DNA of 64,000 nt from Bifidobacterium aerophilum (GCF_010667685.1 NZ_WHZW01000017.1:1-64000), one strand, 5' to 3'; counted from the first letter of the stretch, positions 18,158-28,188 are shown. Notes: generated by a model not told the origin, from the sequence alone. Program-made: numbers and translations.

Positions 18158-18209
18158 AAACGGCCGTAACCCGGCGGGAGCGAGACGTTCCCGTCAGGTT
18201 ACGGCCTTT
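18158..18209 (+). terminator. Terminator after ROK kinase
   Basis: AACGGCCGTAACC pairs with GGTTACGGCC followed by TTTG. Confidence 0.75.
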
Positions 18210-18238
18210 GCGTGATGCGTGCAGATGCGTGCGCATCG

Positions 18239-18296
18239 AAAAACGGCCGTAACCCCGCAGGAATATCAATCCCCGCAGGGGCTGCGGCCGTTCTCT
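18239..18296 (-). terminator. Terminator after GH125
   Basis: Inverted arms AACGGCCG...CGGCCGTT with inner CCCCGCAGG/CCCCGCAGGGG repeats and a T run on the minus strand, directly after the GH125 stop. Confidence 0.65.
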
Positions 18297-19592
18297 TCAG
18301 CGCTTGACGCGGATGCCGTAGTAGTCCATCACGAGCTCGCAGAACATCATGTTCGCCCAGGAGAACCACGGGCGCGTGTACCGCGACGGATCGTCGACGT
18401 CGACGCCTTCGTGCATGAGGTCCGTTCCGTCGTCGATCGCAACCAGATCGTCGAGAATGCGGCGCTTGACGTCCGCGTCGTCGCTGGTCAGGCCCTCCAA
18501 CGCCATCGCGATCGGCCATACGTATCCTTCCGGCGTGTGCGGCGAACCGATGCCGGACGCGAACCGGCCCGTGTAGTAATACGGGTTCTCGTCGCTGAGC
18601 ACCGTGCGCCGGGTAGCCGCATACCGCGGCGTGCTGGTGGACGCGTAGCCGAGATAGGCCGCGGACAGCAGGCTGGGCACGTTCGCGTCGTCCATCACGT
18701 TGAAGTGGCCCATGCCGTCGGTCTCGTACGCGTAGATCTCCTCGCCGTCGCGGTTCGTCGTGATCGCGTCCTTCTCGATCGCGCAACGGATCTCGTCGCC
18801 GATCCTGCGCGCGCGGCGCACGATGGCCGGATCGTCGAGGATCTTGGAGAAGATGCGTTCGACGTAACTGAGGATCACCACCGCGAACATGTTCGCGGGC
18901 ACGAGATAGCCGTACGTGCAGGCGTCGTCGGCCGGGCGGAACCCGGACCACGTCATGCCGTCGGCCGCGACGGGCGTGCCCTTGCCGCCGTCGGGCAGCG
19001 TGTCGATATCCCGAGCATCGAGCCGCTGGAACGTGTACGGCGAACGGTTGCGGTGATCCTGTTCGGTTTCGATGACCTGCAGCACGCGCTTGACGCCGGC
19101 GACGAACGTGGCGTCGAACTGGTCGGTGCGGCCGGTATTGCGGTACAGCAGCCACGCGAGCTGCACCGGATAGCACAGCGAATCCAGCTCGTACTTGCGT
19201 TCCCAGACCCACGGGCTCTGCTCCTCGGTGATGTCGTCCGGCCAGTTCGTGCCGGTCGCATGCCGGTTGAACGCGTTCGCGTACGGGTCGATGGTGATGT
19301 ACATGAACTGGCGCTTGACCAGTCCGGCGATCATGTCGGCGAGTTCGGGATCGTCGGCGGCGAGCGGCAGGTACGGGCGGACCTGCGCGGTCGAATCACG
19401 CAGCCACATCGCCGGGATATCGCCGGTGATGACGTACGTGGTGCCGTCCTCAAGCCGGTCGACGGTGGTGAGCAGCGTATCCGCGAACGTGTTGGCGAAC
19501 ACGCGCGACCAGTCGGCGTGCTCGGCGCCGCACAGTTTCGTGATGCGGTTGATGAAGTCCTGGACGGATTCGGGGATTGCGGCGTATGGCAT
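18297..19592 (-). CDS. GH125 exo-alpha-1,6-mannosidase
   Basis: A 431-aa (alpha/alpha)6-barrel glycoside hydrolase of family 125, formerly DUF1237. The family signature VITGDIPAMWLRDSTAQVRPYL is near the N-terminus, followed by TNWPDDITEEQSPWVWERKYELDSLCYP and GMGHFNVMDDANVPSLLSAAYLGY. Known GH125 enzymes remove non-reducing alpha-1,6-mannose. There is no signal peptide, so it should act on imported manno-oligosaccharides, for example from host or yeast N-glycans. The start at 19592 has AAAGGA upstream. The binding-protein gene 149 bases upstream on the same strand probably supplies the substrate. Confidence 0.93.
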   Translation of the reverse strand: MPYAAIPESVQDFINRITKLCGAEHADWSRVFANTFADTLLTTVDRLEDGTTYVITGDIPAMWLRDSTAQVRPYLPLAADDPELADMIAGLVKRQFMYITIDPYANAFNRHATGTNWPDDITEEQSPWVWERKYELDSLCYPVQLAWLLYRNTGRTDQFDATFVAGVKRVLQVIETEQDHRNRSPYTFQRLDARDIDTLPDGGKGTPVAADGMTWSGFRPADDACTYGYLVPANMFAVVILSYVERIFSKILDDPAIVRRARRIGDEIRCAIEKDAITTNRDGEEIYAYETDGMGHFNVMDDANVPSLLSAAYLGYASTSTPRYAATRRTVLSDENPYYYTGRFASGIGSPHTPEGYVWPIAMALEGLTSDDADVKRRILDDLVAIDDGTDLMHEGVDVDDPSRYTRPWFSWANMMFCELVMDYYGIRVKR

Positions 19593-19740
19593 GGGTTGTC
19601 CTTTCGATGGTCGTGATGATTCGATGGTCATGATGATGCCGTCGGGACTCATGCCCCGACGGCGGATGGATTGTGCGGGATGCGAATCGGCGGACCCGGT
19701 CCGTGCGGTCAGGTTCCGCCGATTCGAAGGCGGACGAACG

Positions 19741-21171
19741 TTATTCGAGCGGTTTCGCGTCGGGCAGCATGCCCTGCGTCTCCTTGACGTGTCCCCATTC
19801 GGTCTTCCAACCGTCGACGAACGCGGATTCGACGCCGCTCCAGTCGCCGGTGCCCTGCACGTATTCGACGAGTGCGTTGACGATGTTGTCCTTGAACTGC
19901 TGGTTGGGCAGGCCGACGTTGTAGATGTACTTCTTGCCCTGCTTGGCGAGGGCCTCGGCGCCGATGGCCACTTCGTTGGTGGGCTGGTCGTCGGCGCCGA
20001 ACGTGGTGAACGGCGCGGAATAGTCCATCTCCTTGGATATGACCTCCTTGCCCTTGTCGGAGGAGATCATCCACTTCATGAACTTGAGCGCGGCCTGCCG
20101 GTCCTTTTCGCTCGCGTTCTTGTTCAGACCCCACTGCGCGTCGTACACGGCCATCGCGCCGTAGTCCTCCTCGCCGGGCACGCCGATCCAGTACGGCAGC
20201 ACGCCGATGTCGCCCGGCGCGATCTCGTTGTCCTTGAGCTGCGAGTAGATCCAGGTGCCGTTGTTGTAGAACGCGACCCTGCCGAGCGCGAACTGCGAGG
20301 TCGAATCGTCGAGCGGGAACGAGCTGATCATCATCTTGCTTTCGGGATTGTTGTTCGCCTGCAGGTCGAACATCTCCTTGAACTGCGCCACGTACTTGCC
20401 GGTGATTTCCGGCTTGAACGTGATGTTGTCGTCGCGCAGTTCGGCGGAGATCGGCAGTCGCGCCATGTGATCGCCGTACCGGTACGAGCCGGACGAGTCG
20501 AGATTCGGCGTGGTCCAGGCTCCGTCGAGTCCGAGGTCGTCCTTGTGCTGCTGAATGCTTTCGACCACGGATTTCAACGTGTCGAAATCGGTGATGTCGT
20601 CGGCCGAGCCGATCACGGCGTAATCCTTGGCGCAGTAGTCGGCGATGATCTTCTTGTTGTACAGGATGCCGTTGTATTCGGTGACGTACGGTATCGAATA
20701 CACGTTGTCTCCGTCGCCCATGGCCGCGCTCTTGCCGTCTTCGGTCAGCAGGCCGTACAGTTCGGTGTCCTGCAGCGGGGCGAGATAGTCCTTGACCTTG
20801 AAGTAGGTCGCGTAGCCGACGACGCTAAACATGGTCGGCGGGTTCGATTTGGCGAGTTCGGACGGCAACGCCGTATCGTAGCTGACCGCGCCACCGGTGG
20901 AGACGGTGACGGGGATGCCGGTCTCGTCGGTGAACGCTTCGGCGAGCTCCTGGAATTCCGTGATGTTCTCCGATTTGCTGTTGAGGAAATAGACCTGGCC
21001 GTTGGCCGAGTTCGCGGCGGTGCCCGAGCCGCAGGCGGCGAGCGGGGCGACGAGCAGTAGGGATGCAGTGGTCGCGGCGAATGCGGCTCGGACGGTGGCC
21101 TTGGTGCGCCGGGCCGTGCGCTCGGACGGGATGTACTGGAACGTGCGCCGGGACGGGATGATTCGTGCCAT
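19741..21171 (-). CDS. ABC transporter sugar-binding lipoprotein (orphan)
   Basis: A 476-aa solute-binding lipoprotein, paralogous to those at 182 and 7679 (GQVYFLNSKSENITEFQELAEAFTDETG; FMKWMISSDKGKEVISKEMDYSAPFTTFG). The N-terminus is longer and basic (ARIIPSRRTFQYIPSERTARRTK) before the hydrophobic stretch and lipobox LAAC. AAGGAGG precedes the ATG. It sits upstream of the GH125 gene on the same strand, so an alpha-mannoside ligand is likely (inference). As with the other two there are no permease genes nearby. Confidence 0.9.
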   Translation of the reverse strand: MARIIPSRRTFQYIPSERTARRTKATVRAAFAATTASLLLVAPLAACGSGTAANSANGQVYFLNSKSENITEFQELAEAFTDETGIPVTVSTGGAVSYDTALPSELAKSNPPTMFSVVGYATYFKVKDYLAPLQDTELYGLLTEDGKSAAMGDGDNVYSIPYVTEYNGILYNKKIIADYCAKDYAVIGSADDITDFDTLKSVVESIQQHKDDLGLDGAWTTPNLDSSGSYRYGDHMARLPISAELRDDNITFKPEITGKYVAQFKEMFDLQANNNPESKMMISSFPLDDSTSQFALGRVAFYNNGTWIYSQLKDNEIAPGDIGVLPYWIGVPGEEDYGAMAVYDAQWGLNKNASEKDRQAALKFMKWMISSDKGKEVISKEMDYSAPFTTFGADDQPTNEVAIGAEALAKQGKKYIYNVGLPNQQFKDNIVNALVEYVQGTGDWSGVESAFVDGWKTEWGHVKETQGMLPDAKPLE

Positions 21172-21410
21172 GGGTTCCTCCTTGAATCGATGGCGGTGGG
21201 AGTTGCGCGCTGGATGCTGGGGCGCGATGCGCCGGTGGATGCTTGCCGGACGCGGCAATGCTGCGGTGTCGGTATGCGACAGGCCGGGTCGTGCGTGTGG
21301 TAGCGGTGGCGCGCGATCCGGCCTGATGCGGAAGGTGGGTGGGGAGGTAGGGAAAACGGCTGCTGCCGGACGAGTCGGCGTCTAGCAGCAGCCGAAGGAT
21401 GATGCCGTCG

Positions 21411-21482
21411 ATGCGTGGGAATGATGCCGTCGCGCCGGGCGGAGAGCCGTCCAAACCCGGCGGCGGCATCATTCCCACGCAT
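21411..21482. other. Very stable intergenic hairpin between deoC and binding-protein gene
   Basis: A perfect 19-base inverted repeat (ATGCGTGGGAATGATGCCG and its complement) with an inner GCCGGG/CCCGGC stem. A third partial copy (GGATGATGCCGTCG) lies at 21397. It has no T run. It lies in the 343-base gap on the presumed transcript and could act as an mRNA-processing or partial-termination element that uncouples the expression of the two genes. Confidence 0.6.
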
Positions 21483-21514
21483 TCGCTGTGCGGTGTGGGG
21501 ACGCCGCCGACGGC

Positions 21515-22225
21515 TCAGCGCTTGAGGTCGAGCACGACCGGGACGGAGCGGTAGCCGACGCCCATGCGGTCGATGCCCATGTCGATGAGCTTGAGGAAGT
21601 GCTCGCGGGTGCGGATGCAGCCGGAGCCCTTGATCTTGACGCGGCCCTTGATCTGGTCCATCATGATCGCGATGACCTCCGGGGTGGCGCCGTGCGCCTC
21701 GTAGCCGGTGAGGAAGCCGGTGCTGGTCTTGGCGAAGTCGATGCCGGCGTTGACGATGCACTCGCAGCCCTGGCGGATCTGCTCCTCGTTGAGGGCGTCG
21801 GTCTCCAGGATGGCCTTGATCTGGCGGCCGTACTTGTGCGCGGCCTTGGCGCAGGCTTCGAGGTCGGCGGTCACCTTGTCGTACTGGCCGCCGCGCAGCC
21901 AGCCGAAGTTGGCGACGATGTCCACCTCGCGAACGGAATCGTACTTGGCGACCTGTTCGATCTGTGCGACCTTGGATTCGGTGGAGCTGGTGCCGAACGG
22001 GAAGTCGGTGACCGGGCACAGCATGGTGTCGCTGCCCTTGACGTACGGCTCGCACAGGTCCATGTAGCCGGGGTTGATGCAGATGGTCGCACAGCCGAGT
22101 TCGACGCCGTCCTTGGTCAGGTCGATGATCTGCTGTTCGGTGAACTCCGGCTTGAGGACGGAGTAGTCGATGTAGGCGGCGAGTTCGCGCTGGGACATTT
22201 CGGCGGCCGGCTTGGTGGGCTTCAT
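21515..22225 (-). CDS. deoC: Deoxyribose-phosphate aldolase
   Basis: A 236-aa class I aldolase converting 2-deoxyribose 5-phosphate to glyceraldehyde 3-phosphate and acetaldehyde. The Schiff-base lysine is in FAKTSTGF (K166), the catalytic Asp is in REVDIV (D102), and the C-terminal IKGSGCIRT matches the usual (V/I)K(A/G)SGGIRT region with Cys for Gly. Length is near the family norm. GAAAGGA precedes the start. Its promoter region carries the same TTTGTATGATA word as the GntR/ROK promoter, suggesting common control, although the metabolic link to mannosides is not obvious. Confidence 0.92.
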   Translation of the reverse strand: MKPTKPAAEMSQRELAAYIDYSVLKPEFTEQQIIDLTKDGVELGCATICINPGYMDLCEPYVKGSDTMLCPVTDFPFGTSSTESKVAQIEQVAKYDSVREVDIVANFGWLRGGQYDKVTADLEACAKAAHKYGRQIKAILETDALNEEQIRQGCECIVNAGIDFAKTSTGFLTGYEAHGATPEVIAIMMDQIKGRVKIKGSGCIRTREHFLKLIDMGIDRMGVGYRSVPVVLDLKR

Positions 22226-22311
22226 GGTGATCGTTTCCTTTCTTGCTCAATCGGTGCGTGATGTTGCGGTTGTGGTGGTTTTGCCGTTGCCGTACATCCC
22301 GAGGGATTGAT

Positions 22312-22345
22312 TTATTTGTTTAATTTGTATGATACATTTAGTATG
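22312..22345. promoter_or_regulatory. Likely second GntR operator (deoC / YdcF promoters)
   Basis: TTATTTG (22312-22318) is followed by the palindrome TGTATGATACA (22326-22336) within AATTTGTATGATACATTTAG. The TTTGTATGATA word matches the right arm of the site at 16976-17014. Confidence 0.6.
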
Positions 22346-22446
22346 AACGTGAGGTTTGATATTGTCAATCGGGCGGGTCCGGACGGCGTGTCGCAAGGAA
22401 TGACGCGGCATGCGGCGGATTTCGGCTGATGGAAAGGACGCTGACA

Positions 22447-23295
22447 ATGACATATGGATATGCCGATATCGCGCGGGATATCAATGTTCTGGCCGATTTC
22501 TGCGGTCCGCGCGACATCGCACGGCCGGACCGGGACTCATTGCGCGCGGCGTTCGGCATTGAACGGGCCGACGTGATGGTGCTGTTCGGCGGAAGCATCG
22601 TCGCGGGCGGCGACGTGCTGGCCGAAGGCATGCGGGCCGGCGTCGCGCGGCGATACATGATCGTCGGCGGGGCCGGGCACACCACACAGACCCTGCGCGA
22701 CATGATGCATGGCCTGCATCCGGACATCGACGTCGACGGACGGTGCGAAGCGGACATCTTCGCCGACTACTTGGCCGCGCGGTACGGGCTGCGGCCCGAC
22801 CTGCTCGAACGCGAGTCGACCAACTGCGGCAACAACATCACCAACATGCTCGACGTGCTGTGTGGCGCGGGCGTGCCATGCGGCAGCGCGATCCTCGTGC
22901 AGGACGCCTCGATGCAGCGGCGTATGTCCGCCGGGCTGTCCAAGTACGCGCCGAAGACGACCGTGGTGAACTACGCGGCGTACCGCACACGGGTGCGGGT
23001 CACGGCCGGTGACGGCGCGGCGACTGTCACCGGGGTGGGAGGCGCCGCCGTTTGCGGAATGATGGAATACGACAACCCGCAGACGGGCATGTGGCGCATG
23101 GAACGGTACGTCAACCTGCTGATGGGCGAGATCCCGAGACTGCGCGACGATGCGAACGGGTACGGGCCGGCCGGGCGTGGATACATCACCCATGTGGACG
23201 TGCCCGATACCGTGCTGGCCGCGCACGCGCGACTGTGCACGGTGTTCGGAACGGCTGGACGCGCGGCCAACCCGGCCTTCGCGAGCAAAGAATAA
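22447..23295 (+). CDS. YdcF-like DUF218 family protein
   Basis: A 282-aa cytoplasmic protein of the YdcF/DUF218 family. The family core is visible: DVMVLFGGSIVAGGDVLAEGMRAGVARRYMIVGGAGHTT, then LERESTNCGNNITNM and SAILVQDASMQRRM. The GGS/GGAGHT and E-S-TNCGNN motifs form the presumed active site. E. coli YdcF binds S-adenosylmethionine, but its role is unknown. The start at 22447 has GGAAAGGA upstream. It is divergent from deoC and may share the operator between them. Confidence 0.85.
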   Translation: MTYGYADIARDINVLADFCGPRDIARPDRDSLRAAFGIERADVMVLFGGSIVAGGDVLAEGMRAGVARRYMIVGGAGHTTQTLRDMMHGLHPDIDVDGRCEADIFADYLAARYGLRPDLLERESTNCGNNITNMLDVLCGAGVPCGSAILVQDASMQRRMSAGLSKYAPKTTVVNYAAYRTRVRVTAGDGAATVTGVGGAAVCGMMEYDNPQTGMWRMERYVNLLMGEIPRLRDDANGYGPAGRGYITHVDVPDTVLAAHARLCTVFGTAGRAANPAFASKE

Positions 23296-23469
23296 GCGCC
23301 GAACCGTGAAAGCGCCTGTCGGCGCAAAGGCCGCTCGCAGCGGCAAAAAATGGAGCCCGGGGCTATGCACGGCCCGACGCGAATACTCAGTATAGCGGGT
23401 GGGCCGCTTCCGCGGTGCCGGTGTGTTGATTCGTTTTGCTGGTCCGCGTTGAGGCTGTGGATTTCGCAG

Positions 23470-23646
23470 ACTTTGAGGCAGATTTCCGGCGCGGCAACGG
23501 TCTTTCTCCAAATCCTGAGGCAGGTGGCGGAGCCGTATCGCATGATTACACCCCCGAAATTGTCCACTGCGGCTCCGGTACGGATGACGACCGCCTCACA
23601 GTTTGGAGAAAGACCTTTGAACGGTACAGAATCTGCCTCAGGGTTT
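23470..23646. repeat. Large imperfect inverted repeat
   Basis: Two arms of about 68 bases (near 23470-23539 and 23579-23646) are imperfect complements, with conserved blocks TCTTTCTCCAAA/TTTGGAGAAAGA, CTGAGGCAG/CTGCCTCAG and GAGGCGG/CCGCCTC. Each arm also contains internal repeats of the GAGGCAG word. No ORF spans it convincingly. It could form a long RNA hairpin after the YdcF gene or be a MITE-like remnant. Nothing else is visible in 23296-23469. Confidence 0.6.
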
Positions 23647-23672
23647 GAGGAAAGATGCGCACCCCTGGAGAA

Positions 23673-24371
23673 CTACTCCAGCTTGCCGCGGCGCCACAGA
23701 TTCGCGCCGTGCCGGAAATCGTGAGCAGTGACCTGCAGGTTGCCGGCGGTGTGCAGGATCCGCGCGGCCTTGTCGCGCTTCTCGGAAGCGCTCAGATGCT
23801 TCGCCTCGACGCGCAGTCCCAGCACCACTACGTCCACGAACGCCGCCGCGCGGTCCAACGCCACGGCGAAATCCCCGGTGAACGCGCCGGCCAGAATCGA
23901 ATCGGCCGTCCGCTCGATGTCTGCCTCGGTCGGCGCATCGTCCACGCCGGCGATTGCCGACGCCGCCGTCGCGACCGGCTCCCCGATCCGCCACAGCCGC
24001 GCGATCGACGCGTCATGTGCGCGCATCCACGAACGCAGCAGATACAGCCGCCACAGGATTCCCGGCAGCGAGTCCGGTTCCGCATGGCTCCACAGTTCGG
24101 CGATCACGTCCACGCCTTCGCGGTCGACCAGCGTCAGCACGCGTGTCACGACCTCGGGGTCGGCCGTATGATGCACACGATCCAGCAGTGCGGCGGCCGA
24201 CGCGTGGCTGATCTCGCTGATCACGCTGGGATCGGCGCCGCCCGCGATGCCGTCGACGATCGCCGGGTCGAGCTGTCCGGGCCTGTTCGGGCGCGGCGAA
24301 CCGGTGGGCGTAAAGGCGGTGCGGCTCGCGACGACCGAACCGGAACCGTGATGCAGGGCGTTAGTAGACAA
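23673..24371 (-). CDS. Hypothetical conserved-looking protein
   Basis: A 232-aa protein rich in Ala and helix-forming residues, with no signal peptide or membrane segment and no catalytic motif I recognise. Sequence such as [49 protein letters not shown] and the C-terminal [18 protein letters not shown] looks like genuine all-alpha protein. I place the start at a TTG at 24371 because AGAAGG lies nine bases before it, which overlaps the end of the Nudix gene by 11 bases; the start remains uncertain. It forms a likely operon with the Nudix/phosphatase gene. Confidence 0.65.
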   Translation of the reverse strand: MSTNALHHGSGSVVASRTAFTPTGSPRPNRPGQLDPAIVDGIAGGADPSVISEISHASAAALLDRVHHTADPEVVTRVLTLVDREGVDVIAELWSHAEPDSLPGILWRLYLLRSWMRAHDASIARLWRIGEPVATAASAIAGVDDAPTEADIERTADSILAGAFTGDFAVALDRAAAFVDVVVLGLRVEAKHLSASEKRDKAARILHTAGNLQVTAHDFRHGANLWRRGKLE

Positions 24372-25425
24372 GTGGCGAAACCTTCTGAATATCGATGATG
24401 CGCGGCCCCTCGGGCGAGGAGACGACGAACAACGATACCGCAGTGCCGGTCGGCATGTACGGCGATTTCGCAATCAGCCGTTTGGTGAGCGACTTCGAGG
24501 CGCACAACTCGCGCAGATGATCGAAGATGCCGCCGATCACCGGGCGGTGCATGCAGACGGCCACCGTCTCGCGGTGCTCCAGCGCATAATCGATCTCCTC
24601 AAGGAAGCAGTCCCACGCACGGTTCGGGTTTTCGGCGAACGCGTCCTCGGTGAGCGCGTCGAGATGCGTCATCGGACGGTTCGTCTGCCACGAGAACACG
24701 TGCAGCGTCTCCTGGCAGCGCATCCACGGCGACGTGGCGAGCCTGGTCGGGTTGTAGCAGGCGAGCTCGCGGTTGAGCGCGTACGCGGCGGCGGCCCCGC
24801 GCGGCGTGATCGGACGGTTTTCGTCCGTTCCGTTCCACGTCTTGCGCGCCTCGGCCTTCGCGTGGCGCACGATGATGACGTTCTGCGCGTCGGCCGCGCC
24901 CTCCTGCAGGCGGTCCACGAACAGCGCGAGCACGTCCTTGTCGGTCGAATGGGAGAGGATCTTGCGCGCCTCGGTGACCGTCACCCAGATGATGTCGTCG
25001 ATCTCGCCGATATCGGCGCGATGCACCGGACCGAACGCGTCGATGAGCTGTTCGGCCTCGACGGCGTCGATCGGCGTGGCCATCCAGTACAGGATGTGCT
25101 TCGTGTCGACCGTGCGGTCCTTGGAACGGCGGGTTTTGCTGCCTTCCTCGGCCAGTGGGTATTCGATCTCGCCCAGATACGGGCCGAGCTCGACCGAAAC
25201 GCCGGTCTCCTCGCTCATCTCGCGCACTGCGGCGTGACGGTGGGACTCGTTGAGCTCGAGCTTGCCCTTCGGCCAGCTCCAGTCGTCGTATTTCGGACGA
25301 TGGACGATGCAGACCTCGATGCGGTCGAGCAGGTCGTCGGCGGCGTCCGTATGCGGATCGGACTGCGCCTCCTCGGGGGCGATGCGGTAGAGGATGCCCC
25401 CGGCCGCTTCCACGATACGTCTCAT
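24361..25425 (-). CDS. Nudix hydrolase fused to histidine phosphatase
   Basis: A 354-aa two-domain protein. The N-terminal Nudix domain has the box [23 protein letters not shown]; the C-terminal histidine-phosphatase domain begins with [13 protein letters not shown]. The same fusion is known for mycobacterial MutT1, which hydrolyses 8-oxo-GTP species and diadenosine polyphosphates. It probably has a nucleotide-cleaning role. The start at 25425 is preferred because GGGAGG lies nine bases before it; an ATG nine bases upstream abuts the GGGAGG. It sits downstream of polyphosphate kinase on the same strand, a pairing that suggests a link to phosphate or nucleotide metabolism. Confidence 0.92.
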   Translation of the reverse strand: MRRIVEAAGGILYRIAPEEAQSDPHTDAADDLLDRIEVCIVHRPKYDDWSWPKGKLELNESHRHAAVREMSEETGVSVELGPYLGEIEYPLAEEGSKTRRSKDRTVDTKHILYWMATPIDAVEAEQLIDAFGPVHRADIGEIDDIIWVTVTEARKILSHSTDKDVLALFVDRLQEGAADAQNVIIVRHAKAEARKTWNGTDENRPITPRGAAAAYALNRELACYNPTRLATSPWMRCQETLHVFSWQTNRPMTHLDALTEDAFAENPNRAWDCFLEEIDYALEHRETVAVCMHRPVIGGIFDHLRELCASKSLTKRLIAKSPYMPTGTAVSLFVVSSPEGPRIIDIQKVSPLVY

Positions 25426-25586
25426 CTTGCCCATCCTCCCATTGTATGGCGGTCGCGACGGGAACCGCTACGTAGTCGCCCCCGAAACGACGATGGCCGA
25501 CCCCATCTCGGGATCGGCCATCGGACTTCATCGAATTGTTAGCGTGAACAATCCTAGCACGTCAGCTGACGGTCATCGGCAGACGA

Positions 25587-27824
25587 TCAGTTGTTCGTGC
25601 GCGGGCGACGCGTGTGCTTCTTGATCAGCAACTCCTGGCTGTCGGTCAGCAGGCTGCCGTCGTCGGCGTGGGAGACGTGCAGATACGTGCCGTCCGGCTG
25701 CATGTGCCAGGAGGCGACCGTATCGGACATCTGCATGTCGACGTACTTGATCAGCTCGTCCACCTGCTCGGGCGCTGTGATGCGCACCAGCGCCTCGACG
25801 CGGCGGTCGAGGTTGCGGTGCATCAGATCGGCCGAACCGATCCACACCTCCGGGCCGGACATCGGGCCCTCGCCGATCTGCGGGCCGTCCGAGTTGGCGA
25901 ACGCGTAGATGCGGCTGTGCTCGAGGAAGCGGCCAAGGATCGAACGCACGCGGATATTGTCGGACAGTCCCGGAACGCCGGGCTTGAGCGAGCAGATGCC
26001 GCGTTCGACGATGTCGATCTTCACGCCGGCCTGGCTGGCTCGATACAGGGCGTCGATGGTCTTCTCGTCGACGATCGAGTTGACCTTGATCTTGATCCAC
26101 GCCTCCTTGCCGGCGCGGGCGGCGTCCTCCTCGCGGCGGATGCGCTGGATCAGGCCGGAGCGGATCGTGCGCGGCGCGACCAGCAGACGGTGGAAGCTGG
26201 ACTTCGGCGCGTATCCGGACAGCTGGTTGAACAGGCGGGTCAGATCCTGGCCGACGACCGGATCGCAGGTCAGCAGGCCCAGATCGGTGTACAGACGCGC
26301 GGTCTTCGGGTTGTAGTTGCCCGTGCCGACGTGGCAGTAACGCTTGAGGCCGTCCTGCTCCTGGCGCACGACAAGGCTCAGCTTGCAGTGCGTCTTCAGG
26401 CCGACGATGCCGTAGACGACGTGCACGCCGGCGCGTTCGAGCTTGCGCGCCCACATGATGTTCGCGTCCTCGTCGAAACGGGCCTTGATCTCGACCAGCG
26501 CCAGCACCTGCTTGCCGGCGTGCGCGGCGTCGACCAGCGCGTCGATGATCGGCGAGTTCGAGCTCGTGCGGTACAGCGTCTGCTTGATGGCTAGAACCTT
26601 AGGATCCGCAGCAGCCTGTGCCAGAAAGGCCTGAACAGACGTCGAAAACGAGTCGTACGGGTGGTGCAGCAGGATGTCGCGCTCGCGGATGGCGGCGAAG
26701 ATGTCCTGCGCACGGCTCGACTCGACCTCGGCGATCTGACGGTTCGTGGTCGGGATGAACGGCGAGTACTTGAGATCCGGACGATCCAGGCTCTGCAGCT
26801 CGAACAGCAGCTTCATGTCGAGCGGCGCGGGCAGGCGATAGACCTCGTCCGCGCTCACGCCGAGCTGGTCGGCGAGCAGCTGGGAGAGGAACGGGCTGGT
26901 CGCGTCGGAGATCTCGAGACGGATCGGCGGTCCGAAGCGGCGGCGCAGCAGCTCCTTCTCCATCGCGTTGAGCAGGTTCTCGGCGTCGTCTTCCTCGACG
27001 TCGATGTCCTCGTTGCGGGTGACGCGGAACGAGCGCGCCTCCTTGATGATCATGCCCGGGAACAGGGATTCCAGATGGGCGATGATGAGGTTCTCCATCG
27101 TGATGAAGCCGTAGCGGACGTCGCCGGAATCGTCCTCGGTCATGTCGTCGACGGGGACCAGACGGTTCAGGTTGCCCGGGATCTTGACGCGGGCGAAGTG
27201 CGACTTGCCGGAGGTCGGGTTCTCGACGAGCACCGCGAGGTTGATCGAATTGCCGGAGATGTACGGGAACGGGTGGGCCGGGTCCACCGCGAGCGGCGTG
27301 AGGACCGGGAAGACCTGCTGGCGGTAGTAGCGCGACAGGCGCTCCTGCTCGGCCGCGGTGAGCTTGTCCCAGCTCAGCAGGACGATGCGCTCCTTGGCGA
27401 GGGCGGGCAGGATGTGGTCGATCGCGTAGTGCGCGTGCTCGTCCTGCAGACGGTGCGCCTGGTCGCTGATCGCGCGCAGCTGCTGGCGCGGGCTCAGGCC
27501 GCTTGCCGACGGGACGGCGATGCCCGAGTTGATGCGGCGCTTGAGGCCGGCGACGCGGACCATGAAGAACTCGTCGAGGTTGGAGGCGAAGATCGCGGCG
27601 AAGTTGGCGCGTTCGAGGATCGGCTGGTCCTCGTCTTCGGCCAGCTCGAGGACGCGCTTGTTGAACTTGAGCCAGCTCAGCTCGCGGTCGAAGAAGCGAT
27701 CCGGCGGCAACGGCTGCTCGTCGGGACGCGTCTCACGGCGATCGTTTTTGTCCGTTTCGGCGATGTGTTCCGCGATCTGGCTGCGGAGAATCGCCTTTGA
27801 GGGTGCGTCAAATATCTGTGCCAT
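25587..27824 (-). CDS. ppk: Polyphosphate kinase 1
   Basis: A 745-aa PPK1, which makes inorganic polyphosphate from ATP reversibly. The N-terminal domain starts with [26 protein letters not shown]; the phospholipase-D-like catalytic domains contain LLHHPYDSF, the autophosphorylated His in [11 protein letters not shown], and [23 protein letters not shown], followed by the C-terminal [21 protein letters not shown] block. Full length for the family. No clear ribosome binding site precedes the ATG at 27824. A possible PHO box lies 53-75 bases upstream, which would fit phosphate control. Confidence 0.96.
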   Translation of the reverse strand: MAQIFDAPSKAILRSQIAEHIAETDKNDRRETRPDEQPLPPDRFFDRELSWLKFNKRVLELAEDEDQPILERANFAAIFASNLDEFFMVRVAGLKRRINSGIAVPSASGLSPRQQLRAISDQAHRLQDEHAHYAIDHILPALAKERIVLLSWDKLTAAEQERLSRYYRQQVFPVLTPLAVDPAHPFPYISGNSINLAVLVENPTSGKSHFARVKIPGNLNRLVPVDDMTEDDSGDVRYGFITMENLIIAHLESLFPGMIIKEARSFRVTRNEDIDVEEDDAENLLNAMEKELLRRRFGPPIRLEISDATSPFLSQLLADQLGVSADEVYRLPAPLDMKLLFELQSLDRPDLKYSPFIPTTNRQIAEVESSRAQDIFAAIRERDILLHHPYDSFSTSVQAFLAQAAADPKVLAIKQTLYRTSSNSPIIDALVDAAHAGKQVLALVEIKARFDEDANIMWARKLERAGVHVVYGIVGLKTHCKLSLVVRQEQDGLKRYCHVGTGNYNPKTARLYTDLGLLTCDPVVGQDLTRLFNQLSGYAPKSSFHRLLVAPRTIRSGLIQRIRREEDAARAGKEAWIKIKVNSIVDEKTIDALYRASQAGVKIDIVERGICSLKPGVPGLSDNIRVRSILGRFLEHSRIYAFANSDGPQIGEGPMSGPEVWIGSADLMHRNLDRRVEALVRITAPEQVDELIKYVDMQMSDTVASWHMQPDGTYLHVSHADDGSLLTDSQELLIKKHTRRPRTNN

Positions 27825-27876
27825 ACTGCACTACTTTATGCGGTGGAATGTGCGCAACGCGAGAACATGTCTCATA

Positions 27877-27898
27877 ATTCAACGGCAGTTCACGTTCG
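27877..27898. promoter_or_regulatory. Candidate PHO box upstream of ppk
   Basis: Adjacent 11-base units ATTCAACGGCA and GTTCACGTTCG, reading away from ppk on the plus strand, resemble tandem PhoP sites. A similar pair lies upstream of the alkaline phosphatase gene. Confidence 0.45.
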
Positions 27899-28188
27899 GC
27901 GGGGAGCGGGGCGGGCGGGGGCGTGGCGCTGGTGCGGTGTGCGTGTGGCGTGGGTGGGGCGCGGGTGCATCGTGCGCGGAGCGACACGCCGTGCGGGCGG
28001 CCGAAACGCACAGGATCTCACATGTATCCCGTTCGATTCGAACGTGACCGCGCACGACGGCGTGCGACGCGTGATCGAACGCACAGTTACGCAAAAAATC
28101 TCACATGGGTATGGGCCAAGTTGCGGGTCGCGGGAGGTGCAACTAGATTATGGAAGTACCAAAACAACCGAATAGAGCAGAGCCCACA

